NCBI GenBank assembly: GCA_941918925.1
Contig: OW799233.1
Location: 79,549,797 to 79,613,796 of the forward strand
Direction of reading: 5' to 3'
Source: Phyto melanocephala
Taxonomy: Eukaryota; Arthropoda; Insecta; Diptera; Rhinophoridae
DNA length: 64,000 nucleotides
A model generated the notes under the pieces. That model was given only the letters and a program-made list of their open reading frames with translations. It was not told where the DNA came from and searched no databases. The translations under genes were made by a program, and so were the position numbers. Positions 11,443-23,689 of this stretch are shown one piece after another; position 1 is the first letter of the stretch; each line of letters opens with the position of its first letter.

Positions 11443-12431
11443 TACGTTGTTTTTTTCCTTTTTTTCTCATTTAAAATACATTCGGAGAGCCTAAATTTGT
11501 ATTCAACAGTAGCCTTAAGTTATGTAAAACTAGAAAAGCCCGGCGCGCGTTGCTACGCCCCTTAATGAATAAAAATGACTTCTGAATTTCAATTGAATAT
11601 CAAGTGCAAAAAACTAAAAATTATAACTTTTTTTAATGGGCGTGGCACTGCCCACTTTTCTAATCACGAAACTGTATAGTCATGACAGCTCAATATGTGT
11701 GCAAAGTTTCATAAAAATCGGTACAGAGCAAGTACCTCAAAATTATAACATTTTTTATGGGCGTGGCCCTGCCAACTTTTCTAGTCACGAAATTGTAAAG
11801 TTATGACAGTTCAATATGTGTTCAAAGTTTCAGAAGAATCGGTCTAGTGCAAGTATCTCAAAATTATAACTTTTTTTTATGGGCGTGGCCCCGCCCATGA
11901 GTACAACAACTTGCCGATCGGTTTAACAGTTTCGGAGTCTATAGCTAACACACACACATACACAGACAGAGTTTCACTTTTATATATATAGAAGATAAAA
12001 TTAAAATAAAAATTATAATTAGATTACGTTGCTAATTTTTTTTTTTTTTGCTTAAAAAAAGTGTAATTTGTGATTGACTTTGATTTTTAACTTGTTTTTG
12101 TTTCATATTTTTGCTTTGCTTCTTTATATTATTTGCCGTTATTTATGTTTTCTAAATTAGATATAATAGCGTGACACGTTTGTTTTTAATTTGCAATACA
12201 CATGTGTGATAGTAACTATATTCTAGTACTGCTAATACGTATATTAAATTTTCGGAAATGCGAAAAAAATTTTTATTTTTTACAAAATATTTTGAAAGCA
12301 TAAGTGTTGCAAATTATGAGCGCTAGTGGGTCAAAATACTAACGGGTCCATCTCTATTTGTAATGTAAACAAGGTAAAGTGAATAAGTTATGAAGAGAGC
12401 AGATATAATCCAAGTCATTTTGAAAAAAAAA
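11443..12431. repeat. Three-copy tandem repeat block plus unassigned flank
   Basis: From about 11525 to 11990 the sequence starts AAAAGCCCGGCGCGCGTTGC and contains three tandem copies of a unit of roughly 120 bp centred on ATTATAACTTTTTTTATGGG / CGTGGC, at about 11620, 11740 and 11865. It ends in a CA-rich and TATATATATAGAAGA tail, which suggests a SINE- or RTE-like 3' end (inference). A reverse-oriented relative is at 53820-53905. 11995-12431 is AT-rich without features. Confidence 0.55.
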
Positions 12432-13932
12432 ACAAGTAAGAGCACTATATTCGGCTGTGCCGAATCTCTTATACCCACCACCAATTTTGTGTACATTTAA
12501 AGCACAATTTTTTTATTTTGTTAATCGCTATGGAATAATCTCTTTATAAAAAATATGTATCACTTTCTCTGTAGAGGGTGGTTTAATTTTAAGGGCCCAT
12601 GTTGAAGGTGAACTACACCTAGACGTCAAATTTGTTTTCTGCATTTCATTTGACATTTCTCAATCTCATACTACCTCAATTTGAACAGTGGAAAGATACA
12701 CAAATGAGCAACGCGTTAAAGTTATTCAGGTTTTTTTATGAAAATGGGCGTTCAAATCAAAATGCATTTTGTGCACTAAGAGATTCTTTTGGTCATCATA
12801 ATCGTTCAAATTCGTCCACAATTGGGAGAATTTTAAAAAATATTTAAATTTCTGAAAACAGGTCTGTATAAAATGTTAGAACATCTGTGAATGCCTTCTT
12901 AGTTCGATGAATGGGAACCATTGCTGTTTCTTGCGATAGTCTTGCAAAAGAGCAGTCAAATTCGACTCATCATCGTGCCTAACAATTGAGCACCAATATT
13001 GTCATTGAAAATTCGGACCATCGGTTGGAGGTGTGGCGCCGTGGTTAGGGGTTGGGTGCCATTTGGCCGATATTTTGTTCCATATATAATTGAATCATAC
13101 ATATATTATCATTATAAAAAGAAATAATAATAATTTCCCAAATAATAATAATAATTTAATTAAAATCAACATCGGCCCTTAAAATTTAACCAGCCTTTAT
13201 AACTTCGATATGCTAGTAAAATACTTTTGTAAATTTAGTCTTTCAATGAAAGTGGGCGTTTAAGTAGGCATGTCAATAAAGTTTCTGCTAATAAATACAA
13301 CTAAGATATTTCAATATGGTCCTTAATTCTTCCAAAAACTTTGTCAATAGAGAAATTACATGAATTTAAGATAAATCGTTATATGGGAGGTGGGCGTAGA
13401 AGTGGGCGTGTCACATTGATTTTCCGTCACAACAAAGCCTTTCACCAAAGAACAAAATGTGCTATATTTCAGAATCGTACATATAATTTTGTCAGTTTTA
13501 TTAGGTTTTAAATTTTAAATATACTGAAGAATACACTGCGCGGTATAAATTTTTGTAAATTTTGATCTATAACTCCTTTTCTAATGCATAAATATAAGAA
13601 CTTTTTGGAAAGAAATATTATTTGACTCGAGAAATATATATTCGAAGTTTCATGACTCTACGTTAATGCGTTTGGACACAGTTGCAATTTATTCCATGTT
13701 CGAAGGACACGGTTTTTTCGACCTACTCTTGTATTACGCGCTATAACTCTCTTCCTAATTTTCCGATTTAGCCCATTTTTACAGACAGACGGACGGACAT
13801 AGCTAGTTCGTCATCAAATCCCGATTCAGAATATATATGCTTTATGGGGTCTAAAATGGATATTTCGATGTGTTACAAACGGTATGACAAAATGAATATA
13901 CCCCCACCATTTTTTTTTTGTGGCGGGTATAA
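12432..13932 (+). mobile_element. Type A interspersed repeat, near full length, with internal mariner-like MITE
   Basis: It starts ACAAGTAAGAGCACTATATT, then TATACCCACCACCA, and ends with GGCGGGTATAAAA at 13932. The copy at 50889-52650 is its reverse. A mariner-like segment (about 12573-13194), with inverted ends GAGGGTGGTTTAATTTTAAG and CTTAAAATTTAACCAGCC, interrupts it at a TA dinucleotide. The segment holds a transposase N-terminal helix-turn-helix reading around 12700-12846 (LFRFFYENGRSNQNAF). The rest is non-coding, with repeated GTGGGCG and GGCGTGTCA motifs. Confidence 0.75.
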
Positions 13933-15369
13933 AACACATTACAAAAAAATTTGTTTAGCTCTTTTTAGGTAGAAGTGGACTTAAAGAGCATAAGGCGTAG
14001 AACAGCAACAAGTATATTAGAACTTTGTGATTTTCAAGTATATATAAGTAAAATATCGTTAGTTTGTAAGTGGGGTATGGGTGGTAGCTTCGGTCATAGC
14101 CGCTACAAACAAAAATTTTAAAACGAAAACCATACAGATGAGTTTTGCTTTTCAGAGCATTTGTGTCACTAAAGTAAGTACATTTGGGTATTTACTTAAG
14201 TAGTTATATATACATATACATATGTGCTATTTTAATAAATTTCAAATTAAAAATAATTTATATTTTTAATAATGGTAAATTTGACATAAAAAAAATAATA
14301 TGGGATAATAAAATACCATCTTCAAAGCTGTATTGTAGTAGGCCTATTAAATTTGTTTTAAAAAAAGAGAAGCCTGATCTAGTGAAAAAACTTTTCGGCG
14401 AAATTGATGAGAAAATTAAAAATACAGAGTGTGATGTTATTGAAATGATAGGTGCAGTTGTAGAAGTTTCTCACGAAAAGCATTTTACAACAAACAGTTT
14501 GTGGAAAACAAAAAACAATTCAAAATGCATTTAAAAAAAAACCGGATTAAAAAAAAGCCTGGATTTGGCAATACTAATGACGGAAATACGTCTCGCCGAT
14601 TTTTTCTAACAATGAAGCAGCGGTGGAAATAACAGGAATTGATAAGCGACTTATTGATAATTTTGCATTGATATTGAGAGTGTTATCTTGTGGGTCGCCA
14701 ATTAATGTACAAACTTTCAAGGGACTAATAATAATTACTAGAAATATGTATTTAATACACTATGGGTGGTATTATGTGCCTAGCATAGTTCATAAGGTTT
14801 TAGTTTCAAATGTTAGTTTTTCGAATGTCGAATACACCGGTTTTTTTTTACTCACAGAATCCGGTTTTTTTTTCATTTTTAGTTTTATGGTCATTTACCT
14901 TTGAAACCAAACGTGCCATACTATATTCATTACTCAAAAAATTTAAAAAAATCAGCAAATTTATTAAATACTCTTCCATAATATTGTAAGAAATTTATTT
15001 GTTGTTTCAAAAACAAATGTAAAATAAGAAAAATAATTAGGTTAACTATTATTTGTCTTAAATGGAGAGCAGGTATTTTGCGCTTATAATTTGCTATAAT
15101 AATCAGCTGTTCAGTTAAGTTTTGTGACCAAATTATTGTACTTTTTATTTTATAATAATGCCAATGTGTGTCAACTTAAAATGCAATTAAACCATAGAAC
15201 AAACTAATTTATACCTATATATGTATCTCTGTTATGGGTATAAGAAAGAATTATATTTTCTGTATTCGACCGGTTAACCGGTTTTTTCTTTAATTCTAAT
15301 TTTCAAACTATTTGAAAACCGGTTTCTTAAAAATGTCGTATAATCGATCACCCTAATTACTATGCAATG
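13933..15369. other. Unassigned segment with one short open frame
   Basis: A 116-codon plus-strand frame at 14184-14534 has a lysine/glutamate-rich half (KKEKPDLVKKLFGEIDEKIK) that looks protein-like, but I do not recognise it and it lacks context. Further in, ACCGG-TTTTTT motifs recur (14838-14875, 15270-15325), hinting at the edge of an unknown repeat. No splice sites tie it to Spc105R. Confidence 0.3.
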
Positions 15370-15603
15370 CTTAATTCAAAACTTTTATTTCTGCCTTAAT
15401 ATATTAAAAGTTAAAAAATAACTTTTAATTTTTGCCTTAAAAAATAAAAGACAAAATTAAAAGTTACTTTTTTTTACTTTTATCACACAAAATTAAAAGT
15501 CATACAAAAATTTAACTTTTATTTCTATCTTAAAAAATAAAAGTTAAAAAATAATTTTTTTTCTTGACTTTTTCGATAAAAGTCATAACAGTTACGGTCC
15601 CTG
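15370..15603. repeat. Fragment related to the foldback element at 35856
   Basis: It has repeated TTAAAAGTTAAAAAATAACTT-like units and ends TTACGGTCCCTG, the same right terminus as the element at 35856-36970. No matching left terminus (CAGGGACC) was found, so it appears truncated. Confidence 0.5.
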
Positions 15604-16599
15604 CTTTTTCTTTAAACGTTTTTTATTTTAGATGTGATAATATACATATAATTACTAAGTTAAGCTGTTACAATTTTGGTTTAAAAATCCAAAATTTTCA
15701 AAATCTAACAAAAATAAATATGTTTCATTTATTAAAACATTTTCTTCTTTTGTGATTTTAAATGACGTCAACACATTGCTAGTTTTCCCCTTTAATTTTT
15801 TTTCATTTATTTTATCTTAAGAATACCTTTATATTTTTTTGTTATTTTTGCTAGAGCATTTTTAGTCTTTCTAACCTATTTTCCAATAAATAATGTTTTT
15901 GTATTTTCCACATTAATAATCCGAATCGAAAAAAATTTGGCATAAATATATATATTATAAATATCAATTTACATACCAAATTACCATTGGACAATTTTTG
16001 TATGTGTTTTAGTGTTTTTAAGAAAAAAGGATATATGACAGGACCTTGAGTCCTTGGTGCGATTTGAATAAAAAATTTCACATACGTTACTAGTTGTATG
16101 TGTATCAGCATGACACCTTTTTGTGATTTTAAACAGATTATTGAAGCAAAATTAAATTTTTTCATTTCAGGACACATGGGAGGTAGTCGTGTCCTTGGAC
16201 CGATTTTGTTAAAAATTTATATTTTTCTCTTCTAAGCAACTTTATGCTAGAGTACCAAATTTCAAAAATATTTGATGACTTCTTATATTTTTGTCCATTG
16301 GTTATATGGGAACGAAGCACAGTGCGACGACGCCTAAAGTATATTTCCCCGGAAACGGTTGACAAACCAGATAACGACTTTTCTTCTTTTCTATCTTTCC
16401 TCCAATTCAATTAATTCCACAATGCAGCCCCTTCCTAGGATTTTATCACCTGCTTTAATTATTTCATATTTTGTTTCACAAAACCTCTCGCATATCTCCA
16501 TGAATGCTTAACAGTCATTATTATAAAATATAAAGTATGCACACATATAATATTTTAAATCTGTTATTTTTTCACAGAACTTTTTTACGGTCCAAAACT
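15604..16599. other. AT-rich intron sequence, no gene recognised
   Basis: Minus-strand frames at 15851-16177 and 16162-16410 overlap and are of modest length. They show no motif that I know and may be part of the LINE remnant that follows. Confidence 0.3.
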
Positions 16600-17280
16600 T
16601 CTTAAAATATATTATGACTTCACCTATTCCCGTTAAATTTGACATTGTTGCATAATAAACATATTCTGTCAAACGGTATTTTTGTTCTTCAGTTCGTTTG
16701 TCAAATGAGTCTCAGATATTATAAATTCAGGTTTTTTTAAAGCTGCAATTACTTCTGTTTGACTAAAGTTGTTCGGCACTCCCTGGGCATTTGTAAATAC
16801 ACCAGTTATATTATTTGTTTTCTAAATAATATTTCCTTTTCTTCTCATCCTTAGTTTTAGTTTATTTTAGTAAACTAGGCATTCCTTTCTCTTCGTACTG
16901 TAGTTGTCATTTAAGTTCAAATTGAATTTATGGTTTGATCTTCTACAATTACACATTTTACATTTGAAACACATTAACACATCTGTAGCGTCGAAGACTC
17001 TGCATTTCTCACATCCGACATTATCTTTTATAACATTTTTGTGTACGATTCAGTATCGATTATAATCTTTGAATTGTATATCTTTTTATTATATCTTTTA
17101 ACTTCATAAAATCTGACTTTTTTGATCTTGCTGTCTTTTAAAAATTCAAATGAATATTTAAACGATCTTTCCGTTATTGTGATACTCATTTTGAAATCAT
17201 TAGGTACTTTAATGTCATATTCTTTTCTCATTTCGCTTTGTATTGCTGTTTTAATTTTCTTTCTCTCTCTTCGTTATTTT
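16600..17280 (-). pseudogene. LINE remnant: end of ORF1 and start of ORF2 endonuclease
   Basis: The minus strand at 16690-16800 reads VFTNAQGVPNNFSQTEVI followed by a stretch containing ISETHLTNEL. This matches the opening of an apurinic-type LINE endonuclease (an asparagine-containing first strand, then the S-E-T-H catalytic motif). Upstream on the same strand (16930-17030) is a cysteine-rich stretch (CEKCRVF, CFKCKMCNC) and a basic 67-codon frame (17028-17231), as expected for an ORF1 end. Stops and frameshifts interrupt it throughout. Confidence 0.5.
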
Positions 17281-17296
17281 CATTGTGTATAACTAC

Positions 17297-18555
17297 CAGC
17301 GATGCCAACTTAGTGCTTTTCTATGTACCAAAACGCCAAGTTTATGTCCTTGGTGCCAACCTACGAAAAAGCACTGCCTTGGTGCTTTGCAAAATTTTCA
17401 TTAGTGGTTTTAGTGCTTTTAACAAATTTTAAAATTTTTAATCTTGTTTGTAATAAAAATATGCAGGTAATATTTCTACAAGTGTATGTATACATTTTTG
17501 TCTAGTAACTCTCTTTTTAGTAACTTATTGCAAATCAGCGCACATCAAACAGGTAATCTCAGCGCGGGAGCTAATGGCAAATGAATGTCATTTTCTATAG
17601 AAGAAAAGTAAAAGTAAATCTTTGTGAGCTGTTTTTACGCTGCCACCTTATAAATGATTTCACCATGGTTCGGACTAAAGAAAGTATAATTGTAGTATTT
17701 ATGTATTCGCCTTGTTTAATATTCGTTTAATAGCAAAAATCCCGTTATTTTCCAAAAAAGAACAAAGAGTAAAAGGAAGAATAAAGAATCAAAAATTTTA
17801 CTAAAACCTAAATTATAGAAATATTTATATAAATTGAAATTAAACCCAAAATTGAAAGGAAACGTAAAGTGAGCAAGGAAAAAAGCAGAGTAATTAATTA
17901 AGAACATAAATCAAACGTTAAAAATGTATTTTTATTGTAATAACTACATTTTACCATCTAAGGCCTGTGCAGATATTTCGTCTAATAAAACATACAAAAA
18001 ATCAAAATATCATCTAAGAACGGTTTTATGGCCCAATTCAAATCCGAATGATGAAGATCCATACGATTTGGAAGATATATTTTTTAAAATTGGAAAATTG
18101 TTGGTTGGGTTTTTGAAAAAGTTTTTTATAGTTTTTTGTTTTATTTTTGAATTCTCATTTTGTTAATGAGAATTTGAAAAATAACTTATAACATTTTAAA
18201 CTTTTTCAAGAATTTGGGTAAAGGTTTACTGATGATCTGGCATAAGCACCAGTGAAATGCATATAAACCAGCTTAAACCCAATAACCAAATAAATATTAT
18301 TGAAAAATTAAGGGAGCATATCCCGAATAATTTAGTAAGTATTCCTAAATATATATATGTATATATGTACATATTTAATTCTTAAATAAAACTACAATTT
18401 AAATTGTACTTTACTAGTTGTTTGGTTTCTCAATTAAATTGAAAAATAAACAACAGTAGTGCCTTTTTATGCTTTATTGGGCTTATAATTACGCTTTTTA
18501 ACGTTTTTTTTTAAATCTCAATGTGCTTTTTGCCCCAAAAAAGTTGGCATCACTG
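17297..18555. mobile_element. Non-autonomous hAT element with 8-bp target duplication
   Basis: The ends CAGCGATGCCAACTT and AAGTTGGCATCACTG are inverted repeats, flanked by identical 8-bp copies of ATAACTAC (17289-17296 and 18556-18563). A CAG-starting repeat with 8-bp duplication is diagnostic for hAT elements. The 1,259-bp body has a short open frame at 17924-18166, but no recognisable transposase. A 200-bp piece of the same family is at 56320-56525. Confidence 0.85.
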
Positions 18556-18726
18556 ATAACTACAGTAGCATTGTTTATATATTCAATATTTATTAACTTT
18601 AAATTAATTGGGTTTACTTTTTTGTTAAGGTGCTCCTTGTTCTTTTCTTTTTGATTTCTTTATTGCCATTTTTTGTTTTGGTTTGTAATTTTACATTATT
18701 TTCCTGGATAGATTTACACATGTTTT

Positions 18727-19866
18727 TATACCCTTCACAAATGGGTATATATAGGTTGTCATTCCGTGTGAAATTTCTACAATTTTCATTTTCGGCCCCA
18801 TAAAGTATATATTTTCTGAAAGCTTATGAATAGGGGAGTCGAATAAGGTCTGTCCGTGTGTATGTTGAAATTACAACAACAACATAATACATACATACAA
18901 ACATGTATACTGCTTAGAGTAAACATGGCATCGAATCCCAGCTGAGCCAAGAAATTTTTTTTTAATTTTTTCTTTTTATATTTTTTTTTCTAATTTTTTT
19001 TTTTTAATTTTTATTTTATATATTATTTATATTTTTATTATTTTTTTTTTTTAATTTTTTTTTTGTTTTTAAATTTTTTTTTATTTGTTATTTTTTTTTT
19101 GTTTTATATTTATTGGGCCAATTCAAAGTGGTTGCATATCAGTCATATTTGTACTATTTCATATTATTTTATGCATGCATAAAATTTTTGTTAGTAATTT
19201 CCATAAAAAGAAAATAATAAGACTACACATTTGTTTCCTATGTATAAGAAATTGTTTATGTTTACTGTCTCTCAGAGAGAATTTCTTCGCTTCTCACCTC
19301 TCAGAGAGAATATTTTCTATTTTCTTCTTTCCTGTATACATACAATTTTTAACAGCGTCATCTCTTTGTCTTTTTTCTTGTATTAAATACATAATTTGTT
19401 AACAAAAGGTGTTCATAGTCACTAGTCATATTAATATGAATTATATGACATAGTACAATATGAGAGTCTACTTTGAATTGGCCCATTATTTATATTAATT
19501 ATTTTTTTTTTTTAATTTTTTTTTTAATTTTTTTTTTTTAACATACATACATACTTACTTAAATTTTTTTATTTTACAATGGGATGTTTTTATATATGTA
19601 TGTACGTATTTCATATGAGATGAATGGCGATACAAACTACTGTTATTGCATGACTACACGTTGTGAAGGGTATATAAGATTCGGCACGGCCGAATATAGC
19701 GCTCTTACTTGTTTTACAATGGGATGTTTTTATATATGTTTTTTCTTTATGTATGTACGTATTTCATATGGGATGAATGGTGATACAAACTACTTTTATT
19801 GCATGACTACACGTTGTGAAGGGTATATAAGATTCGGCACGGCCGAATATAGCGCTCTTACTTGTT
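18727..19866 (+). repeat. Type C interspersed repeat with nested MITE and duplicated 3' end
   Basis: It begins TATACCCTTCACAAATGGG and ends twice with the type C terminus (GATTCGGCACGGCCGAATAT then CTTACTTGTT). The last ~150 bp, from ACAATGGGATGTTTTTATAT, is present in tandem at 19577-19713 and 19714-19866. A 372-bp MITE is inserted at 19114-19485. The long T-rich tracts around it are low complexity. Confidence 0.7.
19114..19485 (-). mobile_element. TGGGCCAATTC MITE, copy 1
   Basis: Inverted ends TGGGCCAATTCAAAGT and ACTTTGAATTGGCCCA enclose a 372-bp non-coding body containing the CTCAGAGAGAATTTC / CTCTCAGAGAGAATA pair. The same family occurs twice in opposite orientation at 43003 and 43519, with high similarity. 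Confidence 0.8.
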
Positions 19867-21117
19867 ATTTTTATTTTCGAATTCGTTTAATACCCCGTTT
19901 AGTTTCTTAATTTCCGCAATATTTCCTTCACAAACTTATTTGGCTTTATCCATTTTTCATTTTACCAGCGCATTTATTCGAACAGTAATTCCATTTTTAA
20001 ATAAACACCAACACAATTTATTCCAGTTTCACCCCACATTGTTATTTTGCATTTATGACACTCAGCCATGGCTGGGTCCAGTATATATTATTTATTCGCG
20101 TAAAATTAAAGTTATTTCAAACAGTGTATAAAGAAATATTTAACGTACTTTTATTTAATGTATTATTTTCTTTTTCAAATTGGTCCTTCGATTTTTATTT
20201 TAAAATATTTTCTAAAGTTTAAGATTTTGGTTCTTTTCGCTTTAGTTTAATCAACAACAAGCCACCGTGGAAATTCGATATTCAGAATGACGCAAAAACA
20301 GTCTACTACAGAAGATTTCCGAGTATCATCGCAAAAAATAAAACACGACTTTATTTATACTCACGACGCTATGTTTATGTGCAATACAACAGCATATGCA
20401 GTGGTAGATAATAACTGTAATAGTCTGATTTAACGTACACTCCATAATTAGTCTTCTGTTTTCACAGCAGAATACTTACCTATTTCTTTTGCGAAACAAC
20501 CATCACCAATACAAATATTACTTACAACTTCATAAAACAATCTAAGTAGACTTCGAGTTCAATATTCAAAAACCGATAGTCCTCACAGCAAGGGTACACT
20601 TATACAAGGTGGCGGTGCCAGCCCAGCTGACAATTTTTTTGTGTTTTGGAGTATTTCAAAATACATATTTAAAAAAATTATTTCAACTCCGGAAATTGTC
20701 AAACTCCAAAAATTGCTATCCTTCACGCTATCACCTTATGTAATTACACCATGGTCACAGATAGTGCTTTAATTACATTCATTAGTTCTAGAATTTTACT
20801 CATAAGATTAACAATAAATAAATAATTACACGGCATGATTACAATAAAAAAAAGAGCATAGTATTCGGAATAACAAGAAAATATATTTTAAGGGCTGTTT
20901 GGAACTATAATTGGAAATATTTGAAAATCTCTCATATGACATTTATATTTATATTAGGACATAACATGTGTTTCCAATTATCAACTTTTCTGTTTTAACA
21001 AATGTTTCCTTCTTCTGATTACAATTTGCTTTAACCCTACATATCCTTCAATCTACAAACATTTTTGACAGATCTTACGAATTGTTTTATAATTTAAATT
21101 TAGCTTAAGCAACTTAC
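19867..21117. other. Intron sequence without recognised features
   Basis: Mostly AT-rich, with no repeat terminus or coding frame that I recognise. A slightly GC-richer patch near 20580-20640 has no clear identity. Confidence 0.4.
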
Positions 21118-21293
21118 TTTCCGGTACATGTCGCCTTTGCGGTTCGACAGATTTCACAATGATTTCATGTCCTAAAGGATCAATTTCATCAAATTTTAAA
21201 GATACGGCAAAAGTAAGCAAATGTTTATAGGTGAATAATAATATGCCACGATGTTGCATTTGAAAATCAAAAATCCAATTTTTTGAGTTTGTA
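21118..21293 (-). CDS. Spc105R: KNL1/Spc105R, exon 6 of those visible
   Basis: It is bounded by an acceptor TTTTTTTTCTAG and a strong donor GGAAA|GTAAGT. The frame reads TNSKNWIFDFQMQHRGIL and continues with FTYKHLLTFAVSLKF to VEPQRRHVPE. The first nucleotide completes a serine codon from exon 5; the final A is completed by exon 7 to lysine. The strand-like alternation (WIFDFQM, LLFTYKHL, FAVSLKF) fits the first strands of an RWD-type fold, as expected at this position in KNL1. The structural assignment is inference; exon boundaries and phases are directly visible. Confidence 0.85.
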
Positions 21294-21357
21294 CTAGAAA
21301 AAAAGAAGTATAACTTTTAAATAAAAAATTGAAAATGATCAAAGGCGTTTTATTTAC

Positions 21358-21444
21358 CTTAAAAGAGCATCTAGTCTTAAAACAAATGGTAGTTTCGCTG
21401 AATGTGCTTTGCGGTCTTGTTTACTCTGAAGATCCATTTCAAAA
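21358..21444 (-). CDS. Spc105R: KNL1/Spc105R, exon 5 of those visible
   Basis: This 87-bp exon lies between an acceptor TTTACTTTTAG and a donor TTAAG|GTAAAT. It encodes a peptide beginning FEMDLQSKQDRKAHSAKLPF and ending RLDALLS across the junction. The intron to exon 6 is only 64 bp, the short size typical of fly genes. Both junction phases (2 into 1) match those of exons 4 and 6, which strongly supports the model even though the exon is small. Confidence 0.82.
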
Positions 21445-22384
21445 CTAAAAGTAAAATAAATATAGTCAAAAAATATTGGTAACTTTATATATTGGTTGAT
21501 TAATGTTGAATTTCTTTTCTGAAAATAATTTGCACTCTTACATGTCATTACTTTTAAAATTATTTTTGTATTCGGAAAGTTAAAATCGATTTTAAATCAC
21601 AGTCCCATGTTGCAATAAATTTAAATTAATTTAACTAATAAATTTTTCCTGTTTTTATTGGTATGCAAAAAATTTGTATCAACTCATAAAATACTCTTTT
21701 TTTGATGTGAAGTTAGCTGAGCTGTAAAAGAATGATTCTTTTTTGAAAGCAACTGCAAATCATTCAGGTAATCAGTTATTTTTTAAATTCATTATTTTAT
21801 TTATTAGCTTTGCCCAAAATATGAGTTGAATTAATTCTTGAATGCTCTCATTTCATATAAAAAAAATAATTGAATTCAAATTTGAATGAATTCAGCTGTG
21901 CTAACGTTAATCACAAAAAATATGCTAACGGTGTCAATAAATGCTTTTAAATATTGAAAATCTTTAAATAACTGTAATAAGTAGGCGAAAATTTGACTAC
22001 ACTTTCTTATTCTCATGTTCTTAATGAATTAATTCAAAATGTAATTCAATTCACTTTCAAACGAAATGCATTCAATATGAATTCAATCATATTTTATTAC
22101 AATTCTAATGTAAGGCCAAATGAATGCATTTAAATTTAGTTAATTTATGATAAATTAACCAAATTTTAATTATTTGATTATAGCTCTGATAGGTAGTCAC
22201 TAAAATATCACAAAAAATTTCAAAACGTAATTTTTGCTAATACTGAGTACAAAAACACTCAACTTTTGTACAACTCAAAACTAAATGTAAATAAATAAAA
22301 ATAAAAAAATAAAAACAAAAAAAACTACTTGATTTTTAAAGATGGAAGTATTAAAAAGCAACTAAATTTGATAAAAAAAAAATA
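21445..22384. other. Intron sequence without recognised features
   Basis: AT-rich, with repeated short words such as ATTCAATTC and GAATTCA but no identifiable element. Confidence 0.4.
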
Positions 22385-22885
22385 TGTTCATTTAAAGGGT
22401 CCGCCAAATAACTTTTTTTTGAAAATGCTATAAAATAAAAGTGTAGCTTCGGCTGTGTGGCACGTAGCTCTGTCCTGTTGAAACCAAATGTTGCCAATAT
22501 CCTCCTCTTCAATTTTTTTAAACAAAAATTCGTTCAACATGGCCCTATAACGATCGCCATTGACTACGGTCACTCCTTGCTCATTTTCGAAGAAAAATGG
22601 CCCAATTATGCCTCTGGACCAAAATCCGCACCAAACTGTGCCTTTTTTTTGGGTGTATCGGCTTTTCAATGTATGCGTGCGGGATTTCTGTGCCCCAAAT
22701 GCGACAATTTTGCTTGATTACATACCCGCCAAGATCAAAATGAGCTTCATTTGAAAAAATAATTTTTTTTGGCAAAACCGGCCAAAGTAATGTCGCAATA
22801 TTTCCCAGCGTTGTTCAAGCGTATACACAACCATATTTGTTCAGCGGAAGGATACAACTAATTATCTGTCAAATCAGACATGAGC
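22385..22885 (-). mobile_element. Deleted mariner-family element, copy 1
   Basis: On the minus strand a very short N-terminal piece (MVVYTLEQRWEILRHYF in the 48747 copy) is joined directly to the catalytic region: KIIFSNEAHFDLGGYV (first Asp replaced by Asn here), IWGTEIPHAY, VWCGFWSRGIIGPFFFEN and IWFQQDRATCHT (second Asp). The C-terminal part with the third acidic residue is missing. The left end reads GGGTCCGCCAAATAACTTTT, as does the copy at 48570. It sits in the exon 4-5 intron. Confidence 0.75.
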
Positions 22886-23689
22886 TAAATAAGCACTTAC
22901 TTCATTTGTTACAGCATTTTCATTTTTTAATAAACTTTTTTATAATTTTTAAATTGATTAATAAAAAAATTAAAAAAAAATATTGATCTTGTTACTTTTT
23001 TTATTTGTTTACATTTGAAATCATATGTTTTTTCACAGTAAACTTTACTACAAGTATAAAAAATTTTAGTATAAACTTAAAAAACTCAAAAAAAGAACTG
23101 TCACTCAATATTGTTTACTGTAAACAAACGCATCCAGTAAAAAAAATTTGACTTTAAATTGTTTTTCAGCCAAAAGTTTAATTTGTATTTCTGCTTTTCT
23201 TAAATTTTAATTTATTAGTTGTTGCTTTGTAGCTGTTTATTTGACAAACTACTCAATGTATACAAAGAGAAAGTATTGGCTGCTTCTTTATCGAATAAGA
23301 ATACAAAACATTTTTTCTCAAAATAGATCTTATTAACCCGATTGTGAAGTACAGACTATAGAGCTGAGCAAAATCTTCTTTATGTTATGTATTTTATTTT
23401 ATACTACTTCCGATCACTTATGTATATTAGGTGTAAATATAAAAAAGATAAAACATGAATCCCAATCATCACTTGAAAAGTTTTTATCTATCGCTTTGGT
23501 AGTGTTTATGTTTTTTTCAAACAACGTATGATATCATAACAAAATACGACAATGAAATAATAAATAAAAACGGTAATCATAGCAGAAACATTGAATACAA
23601 AAGAATACATATGTAAAAACAAACTTAAAAATATTAAGCAACAGCATTAATAAATAATTACATTCAGGACAGTTTAAAGAGATAAGTAT
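22886..23689. other. Intron sequence with an old relative of the 3224 MITE
   Basis: Around 23030-23160 the blocks GAACTGTCACT, TGTAAACAAACGCA and AGTAAAAAAAATTTG parallel 3690-3780 in the MITE at 3224. The rest is AT-rich and unassigned. Confidence 0.35.
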
